This document shows positions 35,184-46,449 of a stretch of 64,000 nt of DNA, piece after piece. Source of the DNA: Larix kaempferi (lineage: Eukaryota; Streptophyta; Pinopsida; Pinales; Pinaceae); NCBI GenBank assembly GCA_027924585.1, contig BSBM01000125.1, positions 253,001 through 317,000 on the forward strand, written 5' to 3'. A program made the translations under genes and the position numbers. Below the pieces are notes generated by a model. The model worked only from the letters and a program-made list of their open reading frames with translations, did no database searches and was not told the DNA's origin. Within the stretch, counting starts at the first letter, position 1; each line of letters opens with the position of its first letter.

Positions 35184-35917
35184 TGTGATAATCTGCAGGG
35201 GATCTAACAGTTGTAACAAACTCACAATCAAACTCTCAAGAATTTTGCAAAGAAGAAGAGAAGAATGCACTCAATAATCACTCATGAACACAGAAAATGG
35301 AGAATAGCAGTATCATACATCAGCTGTGTGCTGGCACTAAGTGAATAATGAATACAATAATAATATCTATGTGGAGAATTTGAATTAACCAAGGATTTGA
35401 TTCGAATCATGCTCAAAGTATAGCTTGGAGTACAATGGAGACATCATCCAGTCAGTAGTATGAGTCATAAATGGTAATAGTCAGCCAAGTGAGTCTAACT
35501 GAGTCTAACAGAAACATCTAGGCATAAATCAAGGGATGGAGACTCCAAGGAGGGCGCATGATTCTATCAAATGGTCAAGTGACACTCCATAACTAGCTAA
35601 CTAGGAACTGCAGTCAATCAACATGAGAAATTAGTGGAAGAACTGCTCAATCAATGCACTAACTGAATGATATCTCCCAGTAAGTGAGATAAGGCTCTCT
35701 AACTGAGTGATAACTGGTGGTAGGTGAGAAAAGGTGCACTAGTCATGCATAATAGTCAAAGAGGGTGCATAAGGTAGGTAGGACGCCAATTGGGGGCTGA
35801 AGATAGGCTCTAGGGAGATGAAAGTGAGCTCTGGGTGCTGGGGAGACCACCAAGATGATGACTCAATGCATGCAGTGGCATGCAAAATATAAAAATTATG
35901 GTGTGAATATTCCAACA
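35184..35917 (-). repeat. LTR C (5' LTR of body 2), 734 bp
   Basis: TGTGATAATCTGC...ATTCCAACA followed by the right-hand TSD CAATC (35918-35922). Shorter than A and B, chiefly because most of the GCATGC-rich block is missing. Confidence 0.9.
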
Positions 35918-35922
35918 CAATC

Positions 35923-38900
35923 ACGGTACCAGAATGAATCATTCTTCCAGACAAATTTGTCCAATGAATTAGGGTACTCTTGTTGTTTTTGAATTATATT
36001 GCATGTTGTATGATCATGTTTCCATTATATCATTGCTTCTTGCACCCAATTAGATTACATAATGGAAATAGAACAAAGTAATCCCTCTATGTCAACTTCT
36101 TTCCTTGAAAGTGCATATGCCACCATATTTGGTTTTCCTTTCTTGTTGGTAATTTCAAATTCATAACCTAGCATATTTGTAACCCATTTTCATTTCTCTT
36201 CTAAATATAATCATTGTTACAAAAATTAATTAAGACTACCTTGACTTGTTCTTACCTTGAATTTTATTTCTATTAGGTAAGGGAGTCACTTCTTAATTGC
36301 ATGTAGTATGCACAACATTTATTTTTCATAAATTGGTTTGAGTAATTTTTTTCCTTTGAGTTGGAAACTTTCAAAGGCAAGGGGCCTTCCTTATTGCATT
36401 TAAACTACACCAAATCCTTGCCTCGATGCATCACATTCCACAATTAAGGTTTTTGTGAAGTCAAGTGTGGCTAATACAAAAGTTGTACACATAGCTCCTT
36501 TAATTTTTCAAACACTTTGGTTGCTCCTTGAGTCTAAGAGAATGCCTCCTTTCTTAATAAACTTGTTAAGGTGCTTCTATTTGACCATAATTCTTGTCGG
36601 ACTTGTAGTAATAGAATGTCAATCCTATGATTCCTCTAGTTTTATTCAAGGTTTTATGAATTTACCATTCCATGATAGCTTTAATTTTTGTAGGGTCCAC
36701 TCTGACACCTTCATGAGATACCATATGACCCAAATATTCCACTTCTTGAACCCAAAATCACCCTTAGAAGGATTAGCATATAGTTCATTCTCCCCCGATG
36801 GTTTTATGACTCTTTCAACATGTTGTACATGCCCTTCCCGATCTTTGTTATAGATTGGTACATATCAAAAAATACTAACACAAATTTTCTCGGGAAGGGT
36901 TTAAAAATAGAATTCATCAAGATTTGAAACATGGAAGGTGCATCGGTAAGGCCAAATGGAGTAAAAAAAAATCATAATGACCTTCATGTTTTCTGAAGGA
37001 TATTTTGGGAATGTCTTATTTCCTCATTTTGATTTGATGATATTTAGAATGGATATCCAACTTGGTAAATAAAATTATTCCCTATAATTAACCTAATAAT
37101 TCATCAATGATAGGAATAGAAAAACCTATCTTTAATGGTCGTTTTATTGATCTCTCTATAATCTAGACACATGTGCCATGAACCTTACTTTTCATGCGCC
37201 ATCACCACTAGTGCAAAAAAATTACTTTGAATAGGTTGAATGATGCATGCATCTAATATTTCTTGAACCATATTCTCAATCTAACTCTTTTGTGCATATG
37301 GCTACCTATAGGGTCTATTATTAGGTGTTACACTTCCTATTTACAATTGAATAGCATGGACATAATCTTGAGTAGGTGGAATACCTTTAGGCATCTCTCC
37401 AAATATCTAGGAATAATTTTCAATAACTTATTAGATATCCTTTAGAATAGAAGGTATAGATGCTTGAACATCTTGTGCAATTACATCATGGTATACCCTT
37501 TTTAGAAATTTTGTCATGTTGTTAAAGATTATCACTTTAGACAGTTTCGCTAGAATACCTCTAAGTTCAAGTTCCTTCCTTCTAAAGAGAATCTCAAGAA
37601 AAGTTCTTGAAAATTAAGAGACATTGTTTCATATGATTGTAGCCACCAGACCCCTAGTAACATCAACACCACCTATTTGGAATGCAATCATTAGATTATT
37701 CAATAAATGCTAACTCATAGTAAGCTTAATACTATGGCACTTCCTTGAAGAATTTAAGGTGCCTCCATCTACAATCATTACATGAAATTTTGGTGTTGGA
37801 TATATATAGCAACTAACAAGTTTGGGTAATTTTCAATTAATAATTTATGGTACTACCATAACCAATCAACACTATTATCTTTTTATTTTTTATATATCCT
37901 TCTATCCTAAGAGTTTGAAGAGTTGTAATTCCAATCAATGCATGGCAATATATGGTTGGAGTAGTATCTTCTAACTCTACCTCTTGAGACTATTCTAGTT
38001 CTGGATCTTCTTCCTCTTCACAATCTATGTAGAATAATTTCTTATCACTGCACTTATTCCATTTACTTTACTTTCTATCATGATTGAAAAATATTCCCTT
38101 TGCTCTTTTTCATAGTCTCGTTGAGGTGTCAACCTTATAGGATGAGTGAGGTTGGGGGGAGGAAACATTTCCCTCTCCATACATGTTAGTAGTTTCTCTT
38201 CTAATAGCCACATTTTTACATTCAAATTCCTTTCCAAACTAAAAGCATTCTCCAATTATTTAGGTTCAAATATGTGTACTCCATGTTGAATGCTCTCCTT
38301 TAAAGTTCCCATAAAGAGATCCAACAAATTGTCCTCTAGAATGTTCTTCACTCTAAGACTCAACTTCTAAAACTGCTTAATGTGTTATGTACTTGGATAT
38401 TTTGCTTGAGGTTTATGAATTGGATAAATAAGGTCTTTCTCCTAATAAAACCATAATTTTATATCAATTAATCTATAAATATAAACCAATATACAATAGA
38501 GTCCTTTCTACGGTCACAAAGTCATTGGTACCATACAAATTGATCAAGTTCTAATTACAAGGATCCAATAGTTGACTTTTGTAAAGTTGGCACTTGGTGT
38601 AGATCAAAGAATTGATCCATCTAGAATATCCATGTTATTGGATCATTGCCATCAAAATTTATAATATCAATCTTGGGAATGAATTAGTTCCTTGGTCCCA
38701 AGTTAACCCTATGATGATGTGGAATTTGGAACTATGAATGATCAAGTGTTGAGAACTCGAACCTCTTGTTCTCCAAAATTTTTCAAAATTTTCAATATGT
38801 GTCTAGGATACTAGATTTTTTTTTTCTCCTTATCTTCATCTTGAAGATGTTAATTATGGGTAAAGAGTTTCCTTATCTCATTTATAATTTCCCTCTTCAT

Positions 38901-39842
38901 ATCTTAGAGATCATATTTCACCTTTTCCATCTTTAGATCCATCACTCCCATGTTTTGATCCATCATTTCCATCTTTTGCATATTCAATTTCAACTCAATT
39001 TATATATCACTTTTTCATTTTACCAATTGAATATGTGTCACTAACCTATCACTGAATTCCTTAAATTTGACCTTCGAATTGGATAGTTGGTTATACATTT
39101 CTTTATCTTCTTCATGATTCATGGTTGATTTTTTAGGAGGTTTAGCAAGTGAAGTATTTTTTCTCCACCCATTTATATTATATATCACTGATATTTACTA
39201 TATTTCTTCTCTAGATCCTCTATATCAAACCTTTAGAATCACCCAAAACAAATATTTAAATCATGAGTTATGCAAGTTTCAAGCTAGCATGCCTTTAAAA
39301 ACCTTGGTTTGTAGGTTGTCTTGCTGGCCAACCTTACTCCTAAATTATATCTAAAATTACCACCCCTTTAAGTTTAAAATTTCATCATATAGTATCCTAG
39401 TATGTCTTATCTACAATGCCATAGATTTGACCCAATTCTGATGTGCCAAGAGAGAGTTATGGTAACTTTCCCAAAACTTGTTATTTTTGTCCTTGTCAGG
39501 AGAATGAACTTGTATGGACTGACACGTTCCTTATTTTCATTATATAATTCTGAAATTTTTACCACAAACACTATCATCTATATTCCTTATAATGAAATAG
39601 GTGGCATGAAATTTGGATATATTAAGCTTCAAATATAATAGTTTTACCCAGAACACCTATTTGAGACTCATTTTTGGACTAGTCAAAAACCCTAACTTAC
39701 AAAGACTACAGTTATAAACTTGTAATGAACCAAGACCTAAAACTTTTACCATAGGTACTTCACTATGTATTTTGATGTTTATAAAAAAAAATATCTGGTA
39801 GTTCCTAAAAAAAAATTGATATAAAAAATGGCTTTGATACCA
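35923..39842 (-). pseudogene. chromovirus-like gypsy relic: PBS, gag, protease, RT, RNase H
   Basis: Minus strand from the PBS at 39842: gag region with MNHEEDKEMYNQLSNSKVKF at 39121 and coiled-coil-like DLKMEKV stretches; protease region near 37860-37620; RT near 37330-36480 with blocks for [39 protein letters not shown] (about 36960-36900) and FFDM in place of the catalytic F/YxDD; RNase H start CTTFVLATLDFTKTLIVECDAS (about 36470-36400). Many stops and frameshifts. Integrase continues at 12680 on the far side of the copia array. Confidence 0.65.
39831..39842 (-). other. primer binding site of the chromovirus-like relic
   Basis: Minus strand TGGTATCAAAGC, one mismatch from the tRNA-iMet complement, 2 bp from a TGTTA terminus at 39845. 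Confidence 0.65.
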
Positions 39843-39844
39843 AT

Positions 39845-40190
39845 TGTTATGCAACAAATTCCAAAATAACATAAAAATAGAAAGAAAGAGTAACCCAACA
39901 CCTTGAGAATGATATAAAGAGATGAATAAGAAGCCTCTTAGAGGGGGGGAATTCATTATACTATGTATAAAATGCACAAGAAAAAATCATATGCTCCCAA
40001 AATTAGGTCTCCTTGGTATCTATATAGGAGACAAAGGGTGCAATTACAATTAAGGTCCTAACTAGCCATATAATTACAATTAAGGTCCTATCCAACCAAT
40101 AAATACAATACTAATATAATTTTAATGTCACAAGATATGGGGATTAATATTTTCTTGATATTTTATGCCTCGCGTATAGATTAGCACACA
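39845..40190 (-). repeat. putative 5' LTR of the chromovirus-like relic
   Basis: Plus-strand TGTTATGCAAC (39845) to TTAGCACACA (40190), about 346 bp. A minus-strand TATA-like CCTATATAGATA lies near 40028. Includes a 30-bp direct repeat AATTACAATTAAGGTCCTA at 40042 and 40072. The outer limit is guessed from the TG...CA rule and from the change of sequence character. Confidence 0.4.
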
Positions 40191-41880
40191 TGCATATACT
40201 ATTGGTTCCTCTAATCCCAGTGTTGCTACTAGTGCCCCTACTCCTGGGCTTGTTGTTGGTGCCCCATCTAGTACAACACCTAACACTACTCCAACCTCTA
40301 CTAATAGTCCTTATGATCACCCAACATTAGATTTTGATATGAGTGAAATGAGGCATAATTGTCGGGAGCATAGGAAATTTACCTATAGTACTTTACACAT
40401 GGACGAAGAATAGGTCCCCATGAAGGGATTAAAAGTTCATGGTAATTACTAATCCATTATCTTATTTTCATTTTATACAATGATGAATATTCTTATATTC
40501 ATATTATAATTCTAATAATAATATATGATTGCAATTGTAATGAATAATGAGTTTTATTGATGGTTGTACAAGAAGGCATTTGCTATTTTTGCATCGACAA
40601 TAAGAATTGACTATAAATACCAAAGCTAGAGTTTGAGAAAAAGAGTTAAAAGGAAATACATGACTCTAATTTTTGGTCAAGTATTCAACCAAAATATGGT
40701 TGATTATATGGAAATGTAGTATTTGAAATTAGTGCATGAAAACTACTTAGACACTAATCTCACACTATACTCAAATTATGAATGTATTGCACTAATTTCC
40801 AGAAATGAGTGGATTGCACTAGTGGAGGATGATAATGATAAGAAGATGAAAAAACATGGAATTTTACCAAAAGATGCCAAAAGATGCAGAGTCGGAAAGG
40901 TAAATATAATATAATATAGATTCAACTTATAACTATGCATCTGACCTAATTGACTAAATCACATTAACATACACTTCAAACTTTTTGTAGTCTCAAAGAC
41001 GCTTCACAGGCCACCAAGGCTAGATTGCATAAGGTTGGGCAATACAAACTTGGCCTAGGATGCTATGTTAAAATAAAAGGGAGATTGTGAGTACTTATAA
41101 AATTTAAAAGATTTTGTTATTGATTTGTTCAATTATAAGTCAAAATATTTTGTTATTGAATTGTGTTATGTTATGATATGTAATCAAATGACTATGGTGT
41201 TATGCCTACCGACAAGGATCTAAATGTTGCCTTGACATGAGGATATAAATCCTTGGTTGAAATGAATAAATCAAAGGCCCAAAGTAATTCTATTGTTGGC
41301 GAGGAGGTGAATTATTTAAATATATTCTAAATGCTTAATTATAAACATGTTTATGGATTATAAGATAACTATAAGTGTTATTGTAGGCACATGAAGATGT
41401 TTTTAGGGTTGAAACACCCATTTTCAAGGTTTTTGGTGGCATTCAACCATAGGTTGACCCTACCACCATATCTATTGCAGTAGCTACTATTAACAGTGTG
41501 ACTTAGAAATTATATATTTTAATTTCATATAATATGAGTGAGGTGAGTTACAAATGGTTTTCTTTGATTGTAGATGTGGGTCCTACTAATCAATCACATG
41601 CACAAAGACATATTTTTCATACTCAACATCCATCAACTAAATCAAGAGAAGAGGAACATCAAGAAGAATATTCCAACATCAAAATTGCGGACCTTCTTAA
41701 AAAGAAAAAACCTAGAAGGAAATAGTGTAGCAAACAAATGTGTAGTATGATTGACATATTTTGGCATATGCATTGTACATTTGATATTCTTTAATGTGCT
41801 CTTTTCCACTATGTAGTTTTTGTGTACATTTTTTACTAGTTAAATTGGGTATAGTGAAACGAGAGTGATGTCAAGGGGGA
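40191..41880 (+). pseudogene. unidentified coding remnant at the 3' side of a plus-strand LTR element
   Basis: Plus-strand open pieces (about 40191-40410, 40570-40905, 40990-41090, 41534-41725) end with Lys-rich KKKKPRRK at 41725. Some pieces are joined by plausible GT/AG borders (donor GTAAAT at 40901, acceptor TTTTTGTAG at 40991). I do not recognise a domain; a CACTA-type accessory protein is one weak possibility. The stretch ends in the purine tract CAAGGGGGAG (41871-41880) before an LTR-like start, so it lies inside an LTR element whose pol is not in the window. Confidence 0.4.
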
Positions 41881-42734
41881 GTGTAATACCCCATTTTTCC
41901 CTTGATGTAAATACTGCTTATGCACAGTATGTGTAAATGCCCTAGTGTGGAGCTCAAGGCCAAGGCCCCACTAGTGGATGTTTCGGTTTATTGCTTAGGC
42001 AAGTATTGATGCAGTTTGATTATTCATGGGTTGCTAAGCCATGAAGAATGTAAATGATGTAATTATTATTGAATGAATAAGATAACCAAGAAGCTGGCTA
42101 AGGAGGCAACGAATGAGAAGGGGGCTGTGTGTATCCACTAGGGAGAGGTGAGGGGTTTTGGGATTGGTTTATCATGTTGCCACATGTCTGACTGAGAACC
42201 CGTTTGAACTCCCTGTTGACATTATTGCGATTTCAGAGGGTGGTTGAGAACCAATAGCTGAGTCTAATGGGGTATGAAGCATGCCTGCGATTTCGTATGG
42301 CAGGGCATGGCTTTGATCATGTGTGAGTGAAGGCATCGAACTGCCTGGGAGAACTAGTAGAGCTTGTTGTGAAACAAGGGGGGAAGGACTCAAACACACA
42401 ATCATCCATTCAGAACTCATGCACTGGATTCCCTGTTTGGAACGCTCGCGCTGCCATGGTTGAGGCCATTGACCCTCGCAGAGGATTCACCTGTGCATTT
42501 TCCTGTAAGTAGCATGCCCCTGTGTATGAGAACTACCCAAGAACGAGTAGCCGTGACACCCTGTGTGTAGAACCCTGGTACAGCAATGGAAAAAGTCAAT
42601 AGAGAAGGTTACAAAGCGGTTTGTGCAGAGCAACCGTGGGAATACCCCAAGCCGGGATATGTCTTGTTGTAAACTGTGGGAGAAGGGTTGGATTGCTGGA
42701 GAAACTCAATGATGGCTATAGTCTCAATGAACTA

Positions 42735-42994
42735 GTGACTGGACCTTTATATGCCCATCCTGGAATAGCACTGGAAGGGAAGGACCTTGTGAGACTGTAC
42801 AGCAGTGATAGGATCTTCCTTGAGTTGGATGTGGTAGGCATTGTGGGTTCTAGGTCGGCTGTGAGTGACTAGACCTTTCTATGCCCATCCTGGAATAGCA
42901 CTGGAAGGGAAGATGCCTTGAGAGACTGTGTGATTGTGCAGTAGGTATTCCTTGTGTTGGATGTGGTAGGTATTGTGGGTGCCAGGTCAACTGA
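42735..42994. repeat. 130-bp tandem duplication
   Basis: GTGACTGGACCTTTATATG at 42735 and GTGACTAGACCTTTCTATG at 42865, both followed by CCCATCCTGGAATAGCACTG and ending in 'ggatgtggtagg(c/t)attgtggg'. Confidence 0.8.
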
Positions 42995-43999
42995 GTGCTG
43001 AGATGCCTGCAGTTCTGTGGTTGAACTCACTGGTTTAGCAATGCCTCCTTGTTATCCCGGTGTGCTGAAGAACCCCTGTAGGTTGGCTTAGCATGGGTAG
43101 GTGCCCTGGAATTCTTGGTAAACCCAACTACAGACTGGTTTAGCATGTGAATGGAGCCTTGACTGTGAGAGAACCTATTAGCCCTCCTTAGTGGATACAC
43201 TGCCCAGCTTGGGGGTGATCTCTCAGCCGAAAGAGTATAGGCTGGACAGAGATCTAAGGTTGGGTGGAACGTTGCTCTCACTTAGCCAGTTGCTTCGGAA
43301 TTCAAAGATAAGTATTCTGTTATGGTAAACGATGTGGTTTCATTATTATGATGAATGCTTGTATAATCATGGAATTGTTGTATGTATGGTTATATGAATG
43401 GTTGACATGAAGTCATGTACAAGCCTGAGTAACAGGCTGAATCTACTGTGTGTATTTATCTTGTATTGCAAGAACTAGTGCTTGTAATTCTTGCATATGA
43501 TAGATGTATGAGTTAAGTCTGTGGATGCATTTTATATGTGATGATGTATGATAGAGCTCCGTTGTTTTGGTAAGGAATGTGATGTGTACTAACCCTGTGA
43601 AGGAAAGATATAATTATATTTGATCCTTGAGAAGTTAGAGAAGCCCTGGAGGTGGTTTCAGGAACCTCTGTGGGTTAGAAAGTAGGAAGAGACCTTGGCA
43701 GGTTGAAGGTTGGAATGTTCAAGTGTGGGTAGGAATAGAACTTTAGAGAAGGAAATTAGAATTTTAGATGCCTTACCTAGTCAAGGAGATGTCATCATTT
43801 GATAGAGCTCTCCAAGAGCTTTCCAACGGTACCGACCTTGCCCCATTTGGATACTGGAGGGAGGAGTTATGCACCTTGGAATATTGATGAAATTACCCTT
43901 GCAGAAGCAAGGTTCCACACGCATGATTCCGTGGGTTGCGGGTATGCCAAAATCCGCGTTGAGAGTTTTGGGCCTTCCGCAATCCCGAACCTGAAAGTA

Positions 44000-44150
44000 G
44001 CGGGTTTCGGGTCCGTCAAAGCTCGCATGACGAGATTTAGGCCTCCTGCAACCCCGCACTCGACATTGGCGGGTTTCAGGTTTCGAGTCCATCAAAGCTC
44101 GCACGACGAGATTTAGGCCTCCCACAACCCTGCACCCAACATTGCGGGTT
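44000..44150. repeat. 76-bp tandem duplication, CpG-rich
   Basis: TCAAAGCTCGC(A)TGACGAGATTTAGGCCTCC at 44016 recurs at 44092. GGGTTTCGGG/GGGTTTCGAG motifs recur through 43930-44330. Confidence 0.7.
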
Positions 44151-44339
44151 TCGAGTTTCGGGGTGACCATACCCATGGTGGAGCAGTTGGGATCAGGTTT
44201 TGGGTTTCGGGTTTGCCAAAACTCACGCCAAGTGTTTGGACTTTCCGCAATCCCGAACCTGAAACTATGGGACCCATTGTTGCGGGATGCGTGTTTCGGG
44301 AATCGTTGTGTGAGATACGCATTTCGGGATTCGTTGTCT

Positions 44340-44476
44340 GAGTGCCCATACACACAGTCGGAGAACTTGAAATTGCAACAACGAATCCCGAAACGCCCAT
44401 CCCGCAACAATGGGTCCCACAGTTTCAGGATTCGTTGTTGCAAATTCAAGTTCTTCGACTGTGTGTATGGGCGCTC
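44340..44476. repeat. near-perfect hairpin, 55-bp arms, 27-bp loop
   Basis: Left arm 44340-44394 (GAGTGCCCATACACACAG...CCCGAAAC), right arm 44422-44476, complementary at 51 of 55 positions. The loop (44395-44421) is itself complementary to 44265-44298, so a second, competing fold exists. Confidence 0.85.
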
Positions 44477-44639
44477 AATCAATGGTTTTGGAGAAAAAAA
44501 AAATGGATCACGATCTCCAGCCGGCCAGGTGGGTCGGAGGGGACGTGACAAGGAGTGACCATATGAGATTCCATCTTCTCATGGTTGGCCCCTTAAGTAG
44601 AGAATAAATAATTCTCAAAACCAATAGAAGATCAAGGTA

Positions 44640-45470
44640 GTAATAGAACTACCACATCATTATCCAATTAATGAGCTTTACCCTTAAATATTTTATAATT
44701 AGGTTTTCATGGTCAAGTTCTTATATTTTCTTCTTTTTTCCATATGTATATCAAATAAGATGGTAATCAATCTTTGTGGCATATGTTGTGGGTCTAATTA
44801 GTGGTTTTCAATCGTGTCGTGTTTCACATTCTTTAAAAAAAAATTATGCAAGAGCATTGTCCATCTTATGTGCTATTGCCAATTGTATGGTTGTCTCGAT
44901 GATTTAGGTATTCCCCTTTAGTATTTTTAAAATTGCTTACCTAGTTTTGTGCATGTTTATTTTACATATTAGTCCATTATATAAACTAGTTATCCTATCA
45001 TGATTTCTTGTAGGTTTGATGTTGTTGTAGAAGACCCCATTCTCTTGCATATAAAAGGATGAAATTCTTTAGGTTGACATCCATTTTGATAATGCAACAA
45101 ATATACTTGTGGTTTAATGAAATTTTGCTTGTTTAGAAAGAAAAAATATTTTTTTCAATAAGTTATTAAAGCCTTTAATTAACTGTAGAGTACAAAAATG
45201 GTACAGTTTGTGCTAAGGAGGACACTCCACATAGTGGAAAATAGGCCCTGCTTGAGCTCTGAATCATAGTTTTACCATATTCCAACATATTCAAGAGCTA
45301 CACAAGGTTGTTATAAAAATGAATTTTCTAAAAGGAGAGGGTTTGTAAGCTATAGTCTAACAAGATGCTAAACTATATATAGAGCATGAGAGTACTATCG
45401 AAATACATTAAATTGAACTAAATATGGCTTGTATGGTTAGATCCATTCTTCCACAGACAAAACCAAAACA
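44640..45470. other. AT-rich intergenic sequence
   Basis: No open frame of interest and no repeat structure that I can define. Confidence 0.4.
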
Positions 45471-45479
45471 CTTGGTAAT

Positions 45480-46380
45480 AGATCAGAACAAAAGGGCCAG
45501 GTGGGAGGAACCTTAGCATCCTTGGATTCCTCATCATCCAAGTCCGATATCACCTAAAGAGATACCAAGGTGCTACTTGGAGCCATGCTATGAATTTGGA
45601 AGGGCACTCCCTGCCTATGTGTCATGATATCAAATTTAGTATGCAACAAATGAACCTCCTTCCTCTTTTTTTCATTGGTGCCAGCTCCTCCCTGAGGTTT
45701 GCAATAACTCTTTATTTGTATACAATCATGGAGCCCAAAAGAGATTTGATGGACTAGTAAAGATGCAGAGAGCAATGGTATAATTCCATTTGATACCTAG
45801 TATCCCCAGGGCCCACAACCCGTTTCAATAACTTTTCCATGTCCTCCATGACCTGTGACTCCTTGAACTAGGTCTAAATTATATGCTCAAAATACGTGGT
45901 TTTTTCCTTGACATGGGCAGGGATGTGCTTCTAGTAGTTCATGGCCACCTCTATTGCTCGTTGTATCTATCGCATTGGATTAGGGACAGTTATGGGTGCT
46001 TTCCCTTTGATTCTAGAGATTGTTCCCATAGTAATTTTTATGGATACAATGATAATCCATATCTCCTGCATGTTCAGTAATGTAGGGAGAGCAGTAATGA
46101 ATTCAAACTGTAAGTTTATACAAGGATTCTAGTAACAATAAAACGGGCTCGTCTCCTCAAACATGACAGAGGTCTCCTTCCTGTGCCACGATGCCTTCCC
46201 ACGTTAAAGCTCATTCTGAGCATGTCTTCTGCATACCAGTTATGATCCATTTTTGTATGAATTTCATAACCACCACCTTCTCCCCGTTCGAACCTCCGAG
46301 ATAATATCTAAGTTGATCTCACCATTTTCCTTTTCCTTCATACAAATATTTTTCATGATGGAGGGGATGTACAACTTATA
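45480..46380 (-). pseudogene. decayed unidentified minus-strand reading frame
   Basis: Reading the minus strand from about 46380 to 45480, coding-like stretches alternate with isolated stops: MKEKENGEINLDIISEVR (about 46340), HRKETSVMFEETSPF (46170), EFITALPTLLNMQEIW (about 46100), KEKTTYFEHII (45890), then 45775-45554 open with SYCKPQGGAGTNEKKRK. Few stops for a 900-bp stretch suggests a former ORF. No family recognised. Confidence 0.4.
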
Positions 46381-46449
46381 GTTGTGGCATGGAGGTGTGT
46401 GTTGAGCCTCGTGGAAGGGAGGATGCAGTCACCTCTCCTATGCACCCAC

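Larger units (their letters stand above)
12686..35917 (-). mobile_element. three-LTR tandem array of a gag-protease-only copia element (interrupted by gypsy)
   Basis: Order on the minus strand: LTR C (35917-35184), body 2 (35183-32428), LTR B (32427-31640), body 1 (31639-29380, then 13936-13448 after the gypsy insertion), LTR A (13447-12686). LTR B has a PBS on its low side and a polypurine tract on its high side, so it serves both bodies. The whole array is flanked by the same 5 bp, CAATC (12681-12685 and 35918-35922), so it entered as one insertion and became tandem later. Without the gypsy element the array is about 7.8 kb. Neither body has integrase or reverse transcriptase. Confidence 0.9.
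41881..44610 (+). repeat. LTR (start clear, end unresolved)
   Basis: TGTAATACCCCATTTTTCCC directly after the purine tract CAAGGGGGAG. TGTAA(T/C)ACCCC is the usual start of chromovirus LTRs. The 3' limit is not visible; sequence of similar character runs to about 44.6 kb. It includes a 130-bp tandem duplication (42735-42994), a 76-bp tandem duplication (about 44000-44150) and a long hairpin (44340-44476). Confidence 0.45.

Noticed and set aside
40191-41725. A CACTA (TNPA-like) transposon gene
   Set aside because: Composition is suggestive, but no CACTA termini or transposase motif is visible, and the PPT and LTR directly downstream place it in an LTR element.
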